Assembly (NCBI GenBank): GCA_022448945.1
Contig: JAKVCV010000012.1
Location: forward strand, 259,324 to 323,323
Reading direction: 5' to 3'
Source of the DNA: Saprospiraceae bacterium
GTDB taxonomy: Bacteria > Bacteroidota > Bacteroidia > Chitinophagales > Saprospiraceae
Length of the DNA: 64,000 nt
The stretch's first letter is position 1; every line of letters starts with the position of its first letter. The notes under the pieces are model-generated. The model made no database searches, was not told where the DNA came from, and saw nothing but the letters and a program-made list of their open reading frames with translations. Positions 37,536 to 46,954 of the stretch are shown here, in pieces. Both the position numbers and the translations under genes were made by a program.

Positions 37536-37798
37536 CGACTAAAATTCAATTTTAAATATTAAATAATAACAACATAATAAATCACAAGTTAATACTTTAT
37601 TTTAACCTGACCCACCTTTTAAAGGTGTAAACCTTAAGTGATACTAGTTGTTTGTTTGCATTCTTAAATTTTTGAAAATAGAATTGTTCTCAGTTACTAA
37701 ACTAATACTAGATATTCGCAATTCTAAACATTTTATTTTATTTTTAATCTTTATCTAAATAACCGAAAAAACAATTAGCAACTAAAAACGCACCTTTA

Positions 37799-39289
37799 AT
37801 GACTGTAAAAAACATACTTCCCATAATCCTATTATTTATATCTTTTACCATTCATTCCAAAGATTACAATGCTTCTTTTTTTGGTATAGAATCAAATGGA
37901 ACAAAAGTAAATACAACCTCTATCCAAAAGGCTATAGACTATATCCACGGACAAGGTGGTGGAAGATTAGTTTTTCATGTAGGTAGATATATCACTGGTT
38001 CTATTTATTTAAAATCCAATGTTACTATTCAACTAAATGAAGGAGCAGTACTTATCGGTTCTTTAAACCCATTTGATTATAACCGTCACCATACCTGGAT
38101 GGCTATGATATTTGCGCTTAAACAAAATAACATCGCAATAACAGGAAAAGGCACCATTGATGGCAGAGGATACAAATTGGCCCAAAATATAATAACTATG
38201 TATCATAGAGGCATATATGAAGACCCTTATTTTAGCAATGATCGCCCAAACTCTACAAGGCGCCCTCATAATATTTATTTTAAAGGGTGTAATAAAGTTA
38301 CTATTCAAGGAGTACACATTAATAATCCGACTAGTTGGAATCAACAATATGATCAATGTAAAAATCTACTAATAGAAAATATAACTGTAGATAGTAAAAA
38401 CTATTGGAATAATGATGGCATGGACATTGTAGATTGTGATAATGTTATAATTAGAAATAATTATATTGATGCATCAGATGATGGTATCTGTCTCAAATCG
38501 CATCATCCAGATTCTATCTGTAAAAATGTTCTCATCTACAATAATACCATCCGATCAAGTGCAAGTGCAATAAAATTTGGAACTGTTTCAAGAGGTGGTT
38601 TTAAAAATATCAATATAATAAAAAATATTGTCTTTGATACATATCGTTCAGCAGTAACTTTTGCCGCTGTTGATGGTGGCACTATTGAAAATATTGTGGT
38701 TGATAGCCTAAAAGTTTTTAATACTGGCAACCTACTATTTCTTCGAATAGGAGAAAGAAAGATTGGACGTAAAGGCATGTTGAAAAACGTTAGTATTTCA
38801 AATGTTTATGCTGAGATTCCAGCAACAAAACCAGATGCAGGTTATCATTATGAAGGACCAATTGAACACATGCCAAGAAATATTTCACCTGCATCTATTG
38901 TGGGGATGCCAAATGTGGCAATAGAAAACATATCATTAAATAATATAGAAATACATTACCCAGGAAATGCAAACCCTATTTATGCAAAAGTAGCATTAGA
39001 TGAATTGGACTCTATACCAGAACTGTCTAATAAGTACCCAGAATTTTCTATGTTTAAAGAACTTCCAGCATGGGGTTTTTATATCCGTCACGCAAAAGGT
39101 ATTACCTTTAATAAAGTAATAATGAGCTGTAAAAAGGAAGATTTTAGAGTTGCCATTGTTCTGGACGACGTGCATGATGCAACTTTTAAAAACTTAAAAA
39201 TTAATGACCCGGGGAAAAGTGATTCTGAAAATTCAGACCTGAAAAAAAACATTTATTTACACAATTCATCTGATATAAAAATTAAATAA
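37799..39289 (+). CDS. GH28-like beta-helix glycosidase
   Basis: A 496-residue protein with a signal peptide (KNILPIILLFISFTIHSK) and a right-handed beta-helix of the GH28 (polygalacturonase) family. The start has FGIESNGTKVNTTSIQKAID and GGGRLVFHVGRYITGSIYLKS. The active-site strands are NNDGMDIVDC (near residue 203) and ASDDGICLKS (near 226). The later His and RIK motifs of classical polygalacturonases are not visible; their place is taken by SSASAIKFGTVSRGG. The substrate may therefore differ from plain polygalacturonan. There is no T9SS tail, so it is probably periplasmic. It opens a three-gene carbohydrate run with GH78 and GH42-like enzymes. Confidence 0.82.
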   Translation: MTVKNILPIILLFISFTIHSKDYNASFFGIESNGTKVNTTSIQKAIDYIHGQGGGRLVFHVGRYITGSIYLKSNVTIQLNEGAVLIGSLNPFDYNRHHTWMAMIFALKQNNIAITGKGTIDGRGYKLAQNIITMYHRGIYEDPYFSNDRPNSTRRPHNIYFKGCNKVTIQGVHINNPTSWNQQYDQCKNLLIENITVDSKNYWNNDGMDIVDCDNVIIRNNYIDASDDGICLKSHHPDSICKNVLIYNNTIRSSASAIKFGTVSRGGFKNINIIKNIVFDTYRSAVTFAAVDGGTIENIVVDSLKVFNTGNLLFLRIGERKIGRKGMLKNVSISNVYAEIPATKPDAGYHYEGPIEHMPRNISPASIVGMPNVAIENISLNNIEIHYPGNANPIYAKVALDELDSIPELSNKYPEFSMFKELPAWGFYIRHAKGITFNKVIMSCKKEDFRVAIVLDDVHDATFKNLKINDPGKSDSENSDLKKNIYLHNSSDIKIK

Positions 39290-39395
39290 TTTTTTTGTTC
39301 TTCATAAATATTATCTCATACCCCATAGTTCTAATATACTAAAAATTTAGTTTATATATTACTCACATATTTGAGGTGAATTTATATTTATATTT

Positions 39396-42300
39396 ATGTA
39401 TCATTTCTTTCTTATTTACATCTTTTTCCTAATTAACAGCTTACACCTCGGAGCACAACAAAATTGCGCTTTAAAAATATCTGAACCTTCCTGTGAAAGA
39501 CTTTCTAATCCAATTGGCGTAGAGCTCTTAAAACCCAGATTAGGTTGGCAGTTAAACGCTAACTGTGACAACCAATGGCAAAGCGCATATCATATTTTAG
39601 TCGCAAGTACCAGAGAAAAATTAAATCAAAATATAGCTGATGTCTGGGACAGCAAAAAAGTTATTGGCTCAAATAGCATAAATATATTATTTGGCGGAAA
39701 AACCTTAAAAACCGCTCAAACATATTATTGGAAAGTCAGGGTTTGGAATGCTCTGAATGAGGCCAGTAATTGGAGTACTACACAGCAATGGACTATGGGC
39801 CTGGTTAACAATGATAAAAAACAAGCATTATGGATCGGGTCAAATCTAGATTTAGATTCTGCATCACAAAAACAAAAAAATGCTGCCCATTATATTTTTA
39901 CTAGATTTAAAACCCATAATAAGAAAACCCTTACAAAGGCAATAGCATTTGTTTCAGGATTAGGATTATTCGACATGTATATCAATGGCCAGCTTGTAGG
40001 TGACCACCGTCTCGACCCATCAAACACCAACTATTTCAAACGCGCTATTTATGTTTCTTTTGATGTTTCGAATCAAATAAAAAATGGCAACAATGCTATC
40101 GGAATAATTTTGGGAAATGGAAAGCATCTGCTTCAAAGAAAAAACATACGGAAATATGGTCTGCCAAGGTTATGGTGCCAGATTCACCTTCAATATAATG
40201 ACGGAAGTTCAGAAATTATAAAAAGCAATAGCAACTGGAAATTCACTACTCAGGGCCCTATTCAGTTCAACAACGAATTTGATGGTGAGCACTATGATGC
40301 CCGTAAAGAAATAAAGGATTGGGCTACAGTAAAAATGGATGACTCTACTTGGGAAGATGTTAATGTTTTAGATTCATATACACCAGTATTGTCAAACCAA
40401 AAAATGCCTCCAGTAAGGGTTATAGAGACATTACATGCTCAAAAAATTACAAAGACAAATAGCGGGAGTTATATTTTTGATTTTGGCCAGAACATAACTG
40501 GATGGGGAAAACTAAATACTAAAGGTCAAGCAGGTTCAAAAATCAGTCTTCGTTTTACTGAATTATTAGATAGTTTAGGCAATTTAGATAGCTTAAGTAT
40601 TCGAGGAGCAAAAGCAAAAGATATTTATATTCTCAAAGGTGAAGATAAGGAAATATATGAACCTCGATTTACATATCATGGTTTTCGCTATGTTGAGATA
40701 ACAGGATTAACAAATGCACCCGATAGTACAACTTTAACAGCATGTGTTGCACACAATGATTTAAAGATAGTCGGAAACTTTGTTTCTTCCAACCCCCTTC
40801 TTAATCAGATATATTCCAATGCTAAATGGTCTATTAGAGGAAACTATCAACATATTCCTGTAGACTGCCCCCAAAGAGATGAAAGATACGGATGGTTGGG
40901 TGATAGGTCCGCTACTGCTTTTGGCGAATTATATATGTACGACATTCAACACATATATTCTAAATGGATGCAGGATATTGCTGATGAACAATTGGAATCA
41001 GGTGCATTGCCTAACCTTGCACCGGCACACTGGAAAGTTTATAGAGATAATGTTACCTGGCCGGCTACATATATACAATTGGTAGGACTATTGTATAAAT
41101 ATTATGGAGATAAGCATATCGTTACTCAATTTTATAAAAGCATGCAAAATTGGATGGACTACATTTCCAACAATTACACGCAGGAAGAGGTAATATTCAG
41201 TGACCAATATGGAGATTGGTTAGTTCCTCCTGAAAAAATTACTAAAGAAACCAACTTAGATCCACGCCTTAAATCATCCTCGGATATAATTGCTACTGCA
41301 ACATATATATTAGCACTTAAAGAAATGCATAACTTTGCTAAGTTGTTACAAAAAACAGCTGATAAAGATCGTTACAGAAAGAAACTGGAAACATTAAAAT
41401 CGGTTCTTTATGGACGTCTAATGGAGAAAAGTACGCATTCATATGGCAACCATAGCCCTACGGAATTGCTACTTTTACTTGCCGATAATGACCTCTCTTC
41501 ACAAGATCGTTCCCTATTAACAAAAAATTTTCTTGGAATGCTTCGTGGACAATATAATGGAAAAATGGCTTTTGGATTAATAGGAATGCGATGGCCAATG
41601 AAAGTGCTTTCTGAGAATAATGCTTTGGATTTTGCCTATCAATTAGCAACAAGTACCATTTATCCAAGTTGGGGATATATGATAGATCAGGGTGCTACAA
41701 CCATGTGGGAAGTTTGGACCGGAAAAGAAAAAAAATCTCAAAACCATGTAATGCTTATAGGTGACTTAATACAATGGTTTTATGCTTATTTAGCAGGGAT
41801 TAAACAGGCTGATGATGGTATAGCTTTTAATAAACTAAAACTATTACCGTTTATGCCTGATGGTTTGGATAGTGTTAAAGCTTCATTCCTTTCTCCTAGA
41901 GGTAAAATTGTAAGTCATTGGAAAAAAAACAGATCAAATTTTAAATGGAATATTGAACTCCCCGTGGGGACAAAAGCTGAAATATACCTACCATATAAAA
42001 AATGTTCGCCATTTATGAAGGCAAATAATTTTTTGAGATTGGATACCCTTACAAATAACAGCATTTATACAGTATTAGAATTAGGGTCAGGATCTTATAG
42101 TTTCAAATGTGATTTACATAAAAGAAAAAAGGAAATCAACTATTCAGATCCTCCTGAGATTAGTATACAAGACTCTAGTATTACATATAAAAAGAATGAA
42201 AAATATTTGGTAAAACTTAGAGCAAAGTCGCCTGATACAAAGATTTATTACACAGTTGACGGGAGTGATCCAATATTAACATCAAAAAAATATATGGTCC

Positions 42301-42839
42301 CCTTTGAGGTTAATAATTATAGCATGATAAAAGCCATTTCCAAAGAAAAAGGAAAAGCTCCAAGTTATGTTAAAAATTCTTTTATTGATATTTATGACCC
42401 AAAAATAAACGGCTGGAATTATAAATATTATCATGAGAAATTAAGATATCTACCTGATTTTGATACCTTGACCGCTATTGATTCAGGGCATGTCTCAAAA
42501 ATCAATCTAAAAAAATTAAAAAAGCGACCACATTTTTGGGCTTTTTTATTTGAGGCTTTTTTGGATATTCCAAAAAGTGGAAGTTATTCTTTCTATTTAA
42601 CATCAGATGATGGAGCCAGGGTATTAATAAATGAAAAAGAAGTGGTCATAAACGATGGCATTCACTATAAGACACAACGAAAAGGACAGATCAAATTAAC
42701 TAAAGGGCGACATAGGATACGTATGGAACATTTCAACTGGTGGTCTTATAATGGTTTGGAATTACTGATAAGCGGACCTGATATCCCAAAACAGCGTATA
42801 CCTATATCATGGTTGTTTTATAAAAAGAAAAATGAGTAA
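39396..42839 (+). CDS. GH78 alpha-L-rhamnosidase with CHB_HEX and PA14 modules
   Basis: A 1147-residue exported enzyme. Order: signal peptide (to about residue 20); FN3-like N-domain (PRLGWQLNANC to YYWKVRVWN); beta-sandwich rhamnosidase N domain with FVSGLGLFDMYING and DPSNTNYFKR; an (alpha/alpha)6 catalytic barrel with the signature DCPQRDERYGWLGD (catalytic Asp/Glu region, about 490-496) and TTMWEVW (Glu near 771); a C-terminal rhamnosidase beta domain; a chitobiase-type CHB_HEX_C module (about 920-1000, KIYYTVDGSDP); and a PA14 module (about 1020-1140, SYSFYLTSDDGARVLINEKE). It removes terminal alpha-L-rhamnose from glycans or glycosides. The extra C-terminal modules are probably for binding. 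It follows the GH28-like gene on the same strand; location probably periplasmic. Confidence 0.92.
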   Translation: MYHFFLIYIFFLINSLHLGAQQNCALKISEPSCERLSNPIGVELLKPRLGWQLNANCDNQWQSAYHILVASTREKLNQNIADVWDSKKVIGSNSINILFGGKTLKTAQTYYWKVRVWNALNEASNWSTTQQWTMGLVNNDKKQALWIGSNLDLDSASQKQKNAAHYIFTRFKTHNKKTLTKAIAFVSGLGLFDMYINGQLVGDHRLDPSNTNYFKRAIYVSFDVSNQIKNGNNAIGIILGNGKHLLQRKNIRKYGLPRLWCQIHLQYNDGSSEIIKSNSNWKFTTQGPIQFNNEFDGEHYDARKEIKDWATVKMDDSTWEDVNVLDSYTPVLSNQKMPPVRVIETLHAQKITKTNSGSYIFDFGQNITGWGKLNTKGQAGSKISLRFTELLDSLGNLDSLSIRGAKAKDIYILKGEDKEIYEPRFTYHGFRYVEITGLTNAPDSTTLTACVAHNDLKIVGNFVSSNPLLNQIYSNAKWSIRGNYQHIPVDCPQRDERYGWLGDRSATAFGELYMYDIQHIYSKWMQDIADEQLESGALPNLAPAHWKVYRDNVTWPATYIQLVGLLYKYYGDKHIVTQFYKSMQNWMDYISNNYTQEEVIFSDQYGDWLVPPEKITKETNLDPRLKSSSDIIATATYILALKEMHNFAKLLQKTADKDRYRKKLETLKSVLYGRLMEKSTHSYGNHSPTELLLLLADNDLSSQDRSLLTKNFLGMLRGQYNGKMAFGLIGMRWPMKVLSENNALDFAYQLATSTIYPSWGYMIDQGATTMWEVWTGKEKKSQNHVMLIGDLIQWFYAYLAGIKQADDGIAFNKLKLLPFMPDGLDSVKASFLSPRGKIVSHWKKNRSNFKWNIELPVGTKAEIYLPYKKCSPFMKANNFLRLDTLTNNSIYTVLELGSGSYSFKCDLHKRKKEINYSDPPEISIQDSSITYKKNEKYLVKLRAKSPDTKIYYTVDGSDPILTSKKYMVPFEVNNYSMIKAISKEKGKAPSYVKNSFIDIYDPKINGWNYKYYHEKLRYLPDFDTLTAIDSGHVSKINLKKLKKRPHFWAFLFEAFLDIPKSGSYSFYLTSDDGARVLINEKEVVINDGIHYKTQRKGQIKLTKGRHRIRMEHFNWWSYNGLELLISGPDIPKQRIPISWLFYKKKNE

Positions 42840-42891
42840 TTTTACGAAAAAATGTATTTCAGAATAGTTAAAAAGTCTAGACAAAATTAAA

Positions 42892-45186
42892 ATGAAATTC
42901 TATAATATTATATCTATCTTATTTATTCCTTTCATTATTTCAGGACAAGAACTATGCAAGGTGAAAATGCCTAAAAAACCATTGAAGGCTAAAGTAGAGA
43001 TGCACTTGAATCGTCCTACCATTTTTATTGATGAGAAACCACAATCAACGGTGATCTATGGTCTTACAGATGTGCCTGGAGGTAGATGGTCATGGGAAGA
43101 ATTAGCACAACACAACCTAAAAGTGTTCTGTGAAAAGGGTATCCGGATGTATCAATTGGATATTTCGTTTGAGCATATGTGGAAAGAAGATGGCAGCCTT
43201 GATATCAGTCTTGCCCAAAAACAAATCCGTGGCTTGTTGAATGTATGTCCAAATGCCGCACTATTCTTTCGCTTACATGTAAACGCACCTTTTTGGTGGT
43301 TAGACAAACATAGAGAGGAAATGGTTGTATACGCAGACACAAATGCAGTCCCAAGACTTGACTATGGACTAACTTCTCCTATTGCTGATGACCCCAAACC
43401 AATGGAACGTATTAGTCTCGCCTCTGAAAAATGGTTGAAGGAAAGCAGTAAAATGACAAAATTATTTTGCGAAAAGCTATCAAAAACTCCTGAAGGTCGT
43501 GCTTTAATAGGTATTCAGGTCGCTTGTGGGGTTTATGGTGAATGGCACTATTGGGGATTCCTCAAAAGCGAACCGGATCTTAGCGAAGCAATGATTACAG
43601 CGTTCAAAAAATGGTCAGAGGAAAAATACCAAACCGAAGCAAAACTAAAAAAAGCCTGGTCAGATGATAAAATAACTTTTGATAAAATCAAAGTGCCGGA
43701 TTTAAAAGACAGAGAAAGTACTAGAGGCATTTTTAGAAACCCTAAAACAGAACAATTTACTATAGATTATTACCGTTGTCAACATGAATTAGTGGCAAAC
43801 CGTATTATCCATTTTTGTAAAATTGTAAAAGAAAGTTGGCCTCGTCCTATTATTACAGGTACTTTTTACGGCTATTTCTTTTCCTTATTTGGAAGAGAAG
43901 TTAGTGGTGGACATCTGGAATTTCAAAAAGTCCTTGAATCAAAATATGTAGATTACCTATCCGCACCCCAATCCTATGGGCCTAAGTCTAGAAAAAACGG
44001 AGAAGTATATCGTTCGCGCGGACTGGTCACATCCTGTATGTTAAATAAAAAACTGTGGTTAGACGAAATGGATTATGAACCAAATCTACATTATCATTAC
44101 TACAAAAAATTTCACAAATATTTATCTGCAGGTCGTGCTTCAACAAGAAGAAATATGATCTATTCTCTATTAAAAGGCATGGGACTATGGTTCTACGATT
44201 TTGGCATTACAGGGGTAGAATTCGATGATTTTCATCTAAAATACAACCCCCCACAAGGATATTGGGATCACCCAAAGATTATGGATGATATTCACACGAT
44301 TAAAAAAATAGTAGAAAATAAAATAGTTTCTGAAGAAGCTTTTAATAGTGATGCCGATGTCTTATATGTTTGTGACACCGAAAGCAGCTATTATACTGCA
44401 AGCTTAAATAATCAAAACCCTATGACTGTATTATCTGTTGACTGGGGATCGTTGGCAGCATTCAGATCTGGTGTAGCTTTTGATGCAATACATTTGGCTG
44501 ATCTGGAGAAAGTTGATATGGGACAATATAAAACCATTGTTTTTGGAAATACTTACAAATTTTCGCAAAAACAAAAAAACTATATTCGCGATTATGTTGC
44601 AAAAGATAACCGGCATCTAATCTGGACTTATGCTCCTGCCTTTGTTGAAGATGACTCTTTAAATATTGCAGCGATGTCAGAACTCGTTGGAATAAATTTA
44701 AAAGAAACTTCTCTAAGAGATACTGTTCAACTTGTTTTATCGTCTAAAGTTGCTGATTTTTTTGGGGAAAATGACAGTGTGTACTGTATGGTTAACAAAA
44801 AACCCTTTAGTCCCGCTTTTACCGTACAAGACTCAGAAGCTACCCCCCTTTTATATTACAAAGAGAATAGACAAGTAGCATCTGCATTTAAAAAATTTAA
44901 TGACTATACATCTTGGTATATTGCTGCTCCGGCCAAAGAAGAAAAAAACAATATTCTTCGATATATCATTAGTCAAACAGATGCACATCAATACATAAAT
45001 GATCCCTCAGCAGTAGTTTATGCAGGATGGGGTATGTTGTTTTATTACAATTATTTCCGACAAAGTGGAGAACAACGTACAATCCGCTTAAAAAACCAAA
45101 AAGAAGTAACCATTACCTTACCAAACATAGGTTGTGGTGTTTTGATTGATGCAAAAACTGGTGAAATATTAATGGAAGGATCTTAA
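42892..45186 (+). CDS. GH42-like clan GH-A glycosidase
   Basis: A 764-residue protein with a signal peptide (IISILFIPFIISGQE). A clan GH-A (beta/alpha)8 barrel follows, resembling GH42-type beta-galactosidases: LDISFEHMWKEDGSLD, WLDKHREEMVVYAD, the acid/base candidate Glu217 in GVYGEWHYWG, AWSDDKITFDKIKVPD, FTIDYYRCQHELVANRII and the nucleophile candidate Glu392 in LWLDEMDYEPN. After the barrel come a Rossmann-like trimerisation-type domain (VDYL- to IVFGNTYKFSQ) and a beta-sandwich end. The resemblance to GH42 is remote and the exact sugar specificity is open; galactosidase or a new clan GH-A family are both possible. It starts 52 bases after GH78, so probably shares the transcript. Confidence 0.7.
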   Translation: MKFYNIISILFIPFIISGQELCKVKMPKKPLKAKVEMHLNRPTIFIDEKPQSTVIYGLTDVPGGRWSWEELAQHNLKVFCEKGIRMYQLDISFEHMWKEDGSLDISLAQKQIRGLLNVCPNAALFFRLHVNAPFWWLDKHREEMVVYADTNAVPRLDYGLTSPIADDPKPMERISLASEKWLKESSKMTKLFCEKLSKTPEGRALIGIQVACGVYGEWHYWGFLKSEPDLSEAMITAFKKWSEEKYQTEAKLKKAWSDDKITFDKIKVPDLKDRESTRGIFRNPKTEQFTIDYYRCQHELVANRIIHFCKIVKESWPRPIITGTFYGYFFSLFGREVSGGHLEFQKVLESKYVDYLSAPQSYGPKSRKNGEVYRSRGLVTSCMLNKKLWLDEMDYEPNLHYHYYKKFHKYLSAGRASTRRNMIYSLLKGMGLWFYDFGITGVEFDDFHLKYNPPQGYWDHPKIMDDIHTIKKIVENKIVSEEAFNSDADVLYVCDTESSYYTASLNNQNPMTVLSVDWGSLAAFRSGVAFDAIHLADLEKVDMGQYKTIVFGNTYKFSQKQKNYIRDYVAKDNRHLIWTYAPAFVEDDSLNIAAMSELVGINLKETSLRDTVQLVLSSKVADFFGENDSVYCMVNKKPFSPAFTVQDSEATPLLYYKENRQVASAFKKFNDYTSWYIAAPAKEEKNNILRYIISQTDAHQYINDPSAVVYAGWGMLFYYNYFRQSGEQRTIRLKNQKEVTITLPNIGCGVLIDAKTGEILMEGS

Positions 45187-45265
45187 TTGTGCCTTTTAAG
45201 GCTTAAGAATATATAATCAAAAAAAGCTTAGTAAGATATAATAGTCAAAGGTATGTTAAATAATA

Positions 45266-45294
45266 TTTGAAAACTGAGTTTTTTATTAAATTTG
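45266..45294 (+). promoter_or_regulatory. Candidate Bacteroidota promoter before serine hydrolase
   Basis: TTTG (45266-45269) and TAAATTTG (45287-45294) match the TTTG and TAnnTTTG elements of Bacteroidota promoters, with a 17-base gap, slightly shorter than usual. This predicts a leader of about 80 bases before ATG 45384. Confidence 0.4.
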
Positions 45295-45383
45295 CACTCA
45301 TCAAACTAAGTATAGGTATAAATTACAGTAAAAATATATTTATACATAGATTTTTGTCATTTTGATTTAAAAATAATGTCGTA

Positions 45384-46823
45384 ATGAAAATTGGTTTTCA
45401 GAGTCTAGTAATTTTAATCCCACTATTTTTTTTCGTTTTTCAAGGTCTAGGTCAGGTGTCTGAAACAGATCGCAAAACCGTGCTCGATTTATTTCAAGAA
45501 AAATATAATGCAGATGATTACACCTATATTTTCAATATGTTTTCATCTGAATTACAAAATGAATTAACCCTTGAAAAAACTAAAGAGTTCCTGAAAAGTA
45601 TAAAAGCACAAGTAGGGCAAATGGAGAAAAATGAATTTTTAGGAATGGAAAGCAACTCCTTTGCAGCTTTTAAATCGTTCTTTGAAAAAGGAGTACTTAA
45701 AATGAATATCTCTATTGATAACAGAAACTTGATAAATGGTTTTTTTGTTAAACCATTTATCGAAACTTCAAATAATGAAGAGCAACAACAACTTGCTATT
45801 AAACTTACCAAGAGTTGTACAGATATTCCCGACAAACAAATACAATTAATCACGGAAAAATGTAAGAACTTTCCTTTAAATAGTGAGCTTTCAATTGCTA
45901 TTATCAATAATGGAATATCAAAATTCATTGGTGTAAAAATTACAGAGGACACTTTGCTAATTTACGATAATAGTCATAAAGCCTTTGAGATTGGTTCTAT
46001 TACCAAAGTATTTACATCTACTATCCTGGCTTCATTGGTTTTAGATAAAACAATTAAACTAGATCAGCCAATTAAATCCGTATTAAAAACACGTAAAAAA
46101 GATATCAGGAAAATAACTTTTAAACAACTTTCAAATCATACATCAGGATTTCCGAGGCTACCTACAAACTTAATGTCCAGTGCAGTCAATGTAAGCAATC
46201 CTTACCAACATTATAATGAAAAACACTTATTGGAGTACTTAAATAACCCTATAAAACTCTCAAACCTCCCTGGTGAAGCCTTCGAATACTCTAATACTGG
46301 TGCAGGAATTTTGGCTTATCTATTATCAATAGCTAGTTCAAAAGATTATCATCAATTGCTTGATGAAATTGTTTTTACAAAATACAATATGACTGTTTCA
46401 ACATATGACCGAAACAATTTAAGCGCAGAACTAGTTGACGGTTTGGGAGCCTTAGGTGAAAAAGTGCCTCATTGGGATTTTGCATCTATGGAAGGTGCAG
46501 GTGGTATTATATCTACAACAAAAGAACTATCAAAATTTGCATTCGCGCAATTTGATACTTCAAACTTAGACTTAACACTTACCAGAAAATCAACTTTTAA
46601 TATTGATCATCGCAGAAGTGTAGGACTAGGTTGGCTTATCATGAAAGAAGATACAGGGGAAGAAAGATTTTGGCATAATGGAGGAACAGGAGGTTTTAGC
46701 TCTTCTATGATCCTTGAAGTAGAATCTAAAAATGCTATAATCATCCTTTCGAATGTCTCGCCATTTAACCAACATAGCAACAATATAGATGCTTTATGTT
46801 TTGGCTTAATAGATTTAATTTAA
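45384..46823 (+). CDS. Class C beta-lactamase-fold serine hydrolase
   Basis: A 479-residue exported protein. After the signal peptide (LVILIPLFFFVFQGLGQ) comes an N-terminal DUF3887-like module (about 26-125, helical plus strand pair). A penicillin-binding/beta-lactamase class C domain follows with the three active-site motifs: Ser205-x-x-Lys208 in EIGSITKVFT, Tyr302 in EYSNTGAG and His431-Asn-Gly in WHNGGTGG. Class C-like serine hydrolases include D-amino peptidases, esterases and carboxypeptidases. Real beta-lactam resistance is unlikely given the DUF3887 fusion, but cannot be excluded from sequence. It follows the glycosidase run after 197 bases, with its own candidate promoter at 45266-45294. 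A role in the sugar locus is not established. Confidence 0.85.
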   Translation: MKIGFQSLVILIPLFFFVFQGLGQVSETDRKTVLDLFQEKYNADDYTYIFNMFSSELQNELTLEKTKEFLKSIKAQVGQMEKNEFLGMESNSFAAFKSFFEKGVLKMNISIDNRNLINGFFVKPFIETSNNEEQQQLAIKLTKSCTDIPDKQIQLITEKCKNFPLNSELSIAIINNGISKFIGVKITEDTLLIYDNSHKAFEIGSITKVFTSTILASLVLDKTIKLDQPIKSVLKTRKKDIRKITFKQLSNHTSGFPRLPTNLMSSAVNVSNPYQHYNEKHLLEYLNNPIKLSNLPGEAFEYSNTGAGILAYLLSIASSKDYHQLLDEIVFTKYNMTVSTYDRNNLSAELVDGLGALGEKVPHWDFASMEGAGGIISTTKELSKFAFAQFDTSNLDLTLTRKSTFNIDHRRSVGLGWLIMKEDTGEERFWHNGGTGGFSSSMILEVESKNAIIILSNVSPFNQHSNNIDALCFGLIDLI

Positions 46824-46954
46824 GATTAATTCATGTACTAAAAAAGAGACCTATATAGACCATTAACAGAAGAGAGGCTTGTCTACATATAATTACGGAA
46901 ATGTATGCGCATTAAAAAATCTAGTGATATCTCAAGCCCTTTACGTTTTTTTCT

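Noticed and set aside
45191-45202. GCCTTTTAAGGC hairpin after the GH42-like gene
   Set aside because: The stem is only five pairs with a two-base loop and no T-tract; too weak to call a terminator.
45384-46823. Antibiotic-resistance beta-lactamase
   Set aside because: The class C fold and SxxK motif are present, but the DUF3887-like fusion and family breadth point to a general serine hydrolase.
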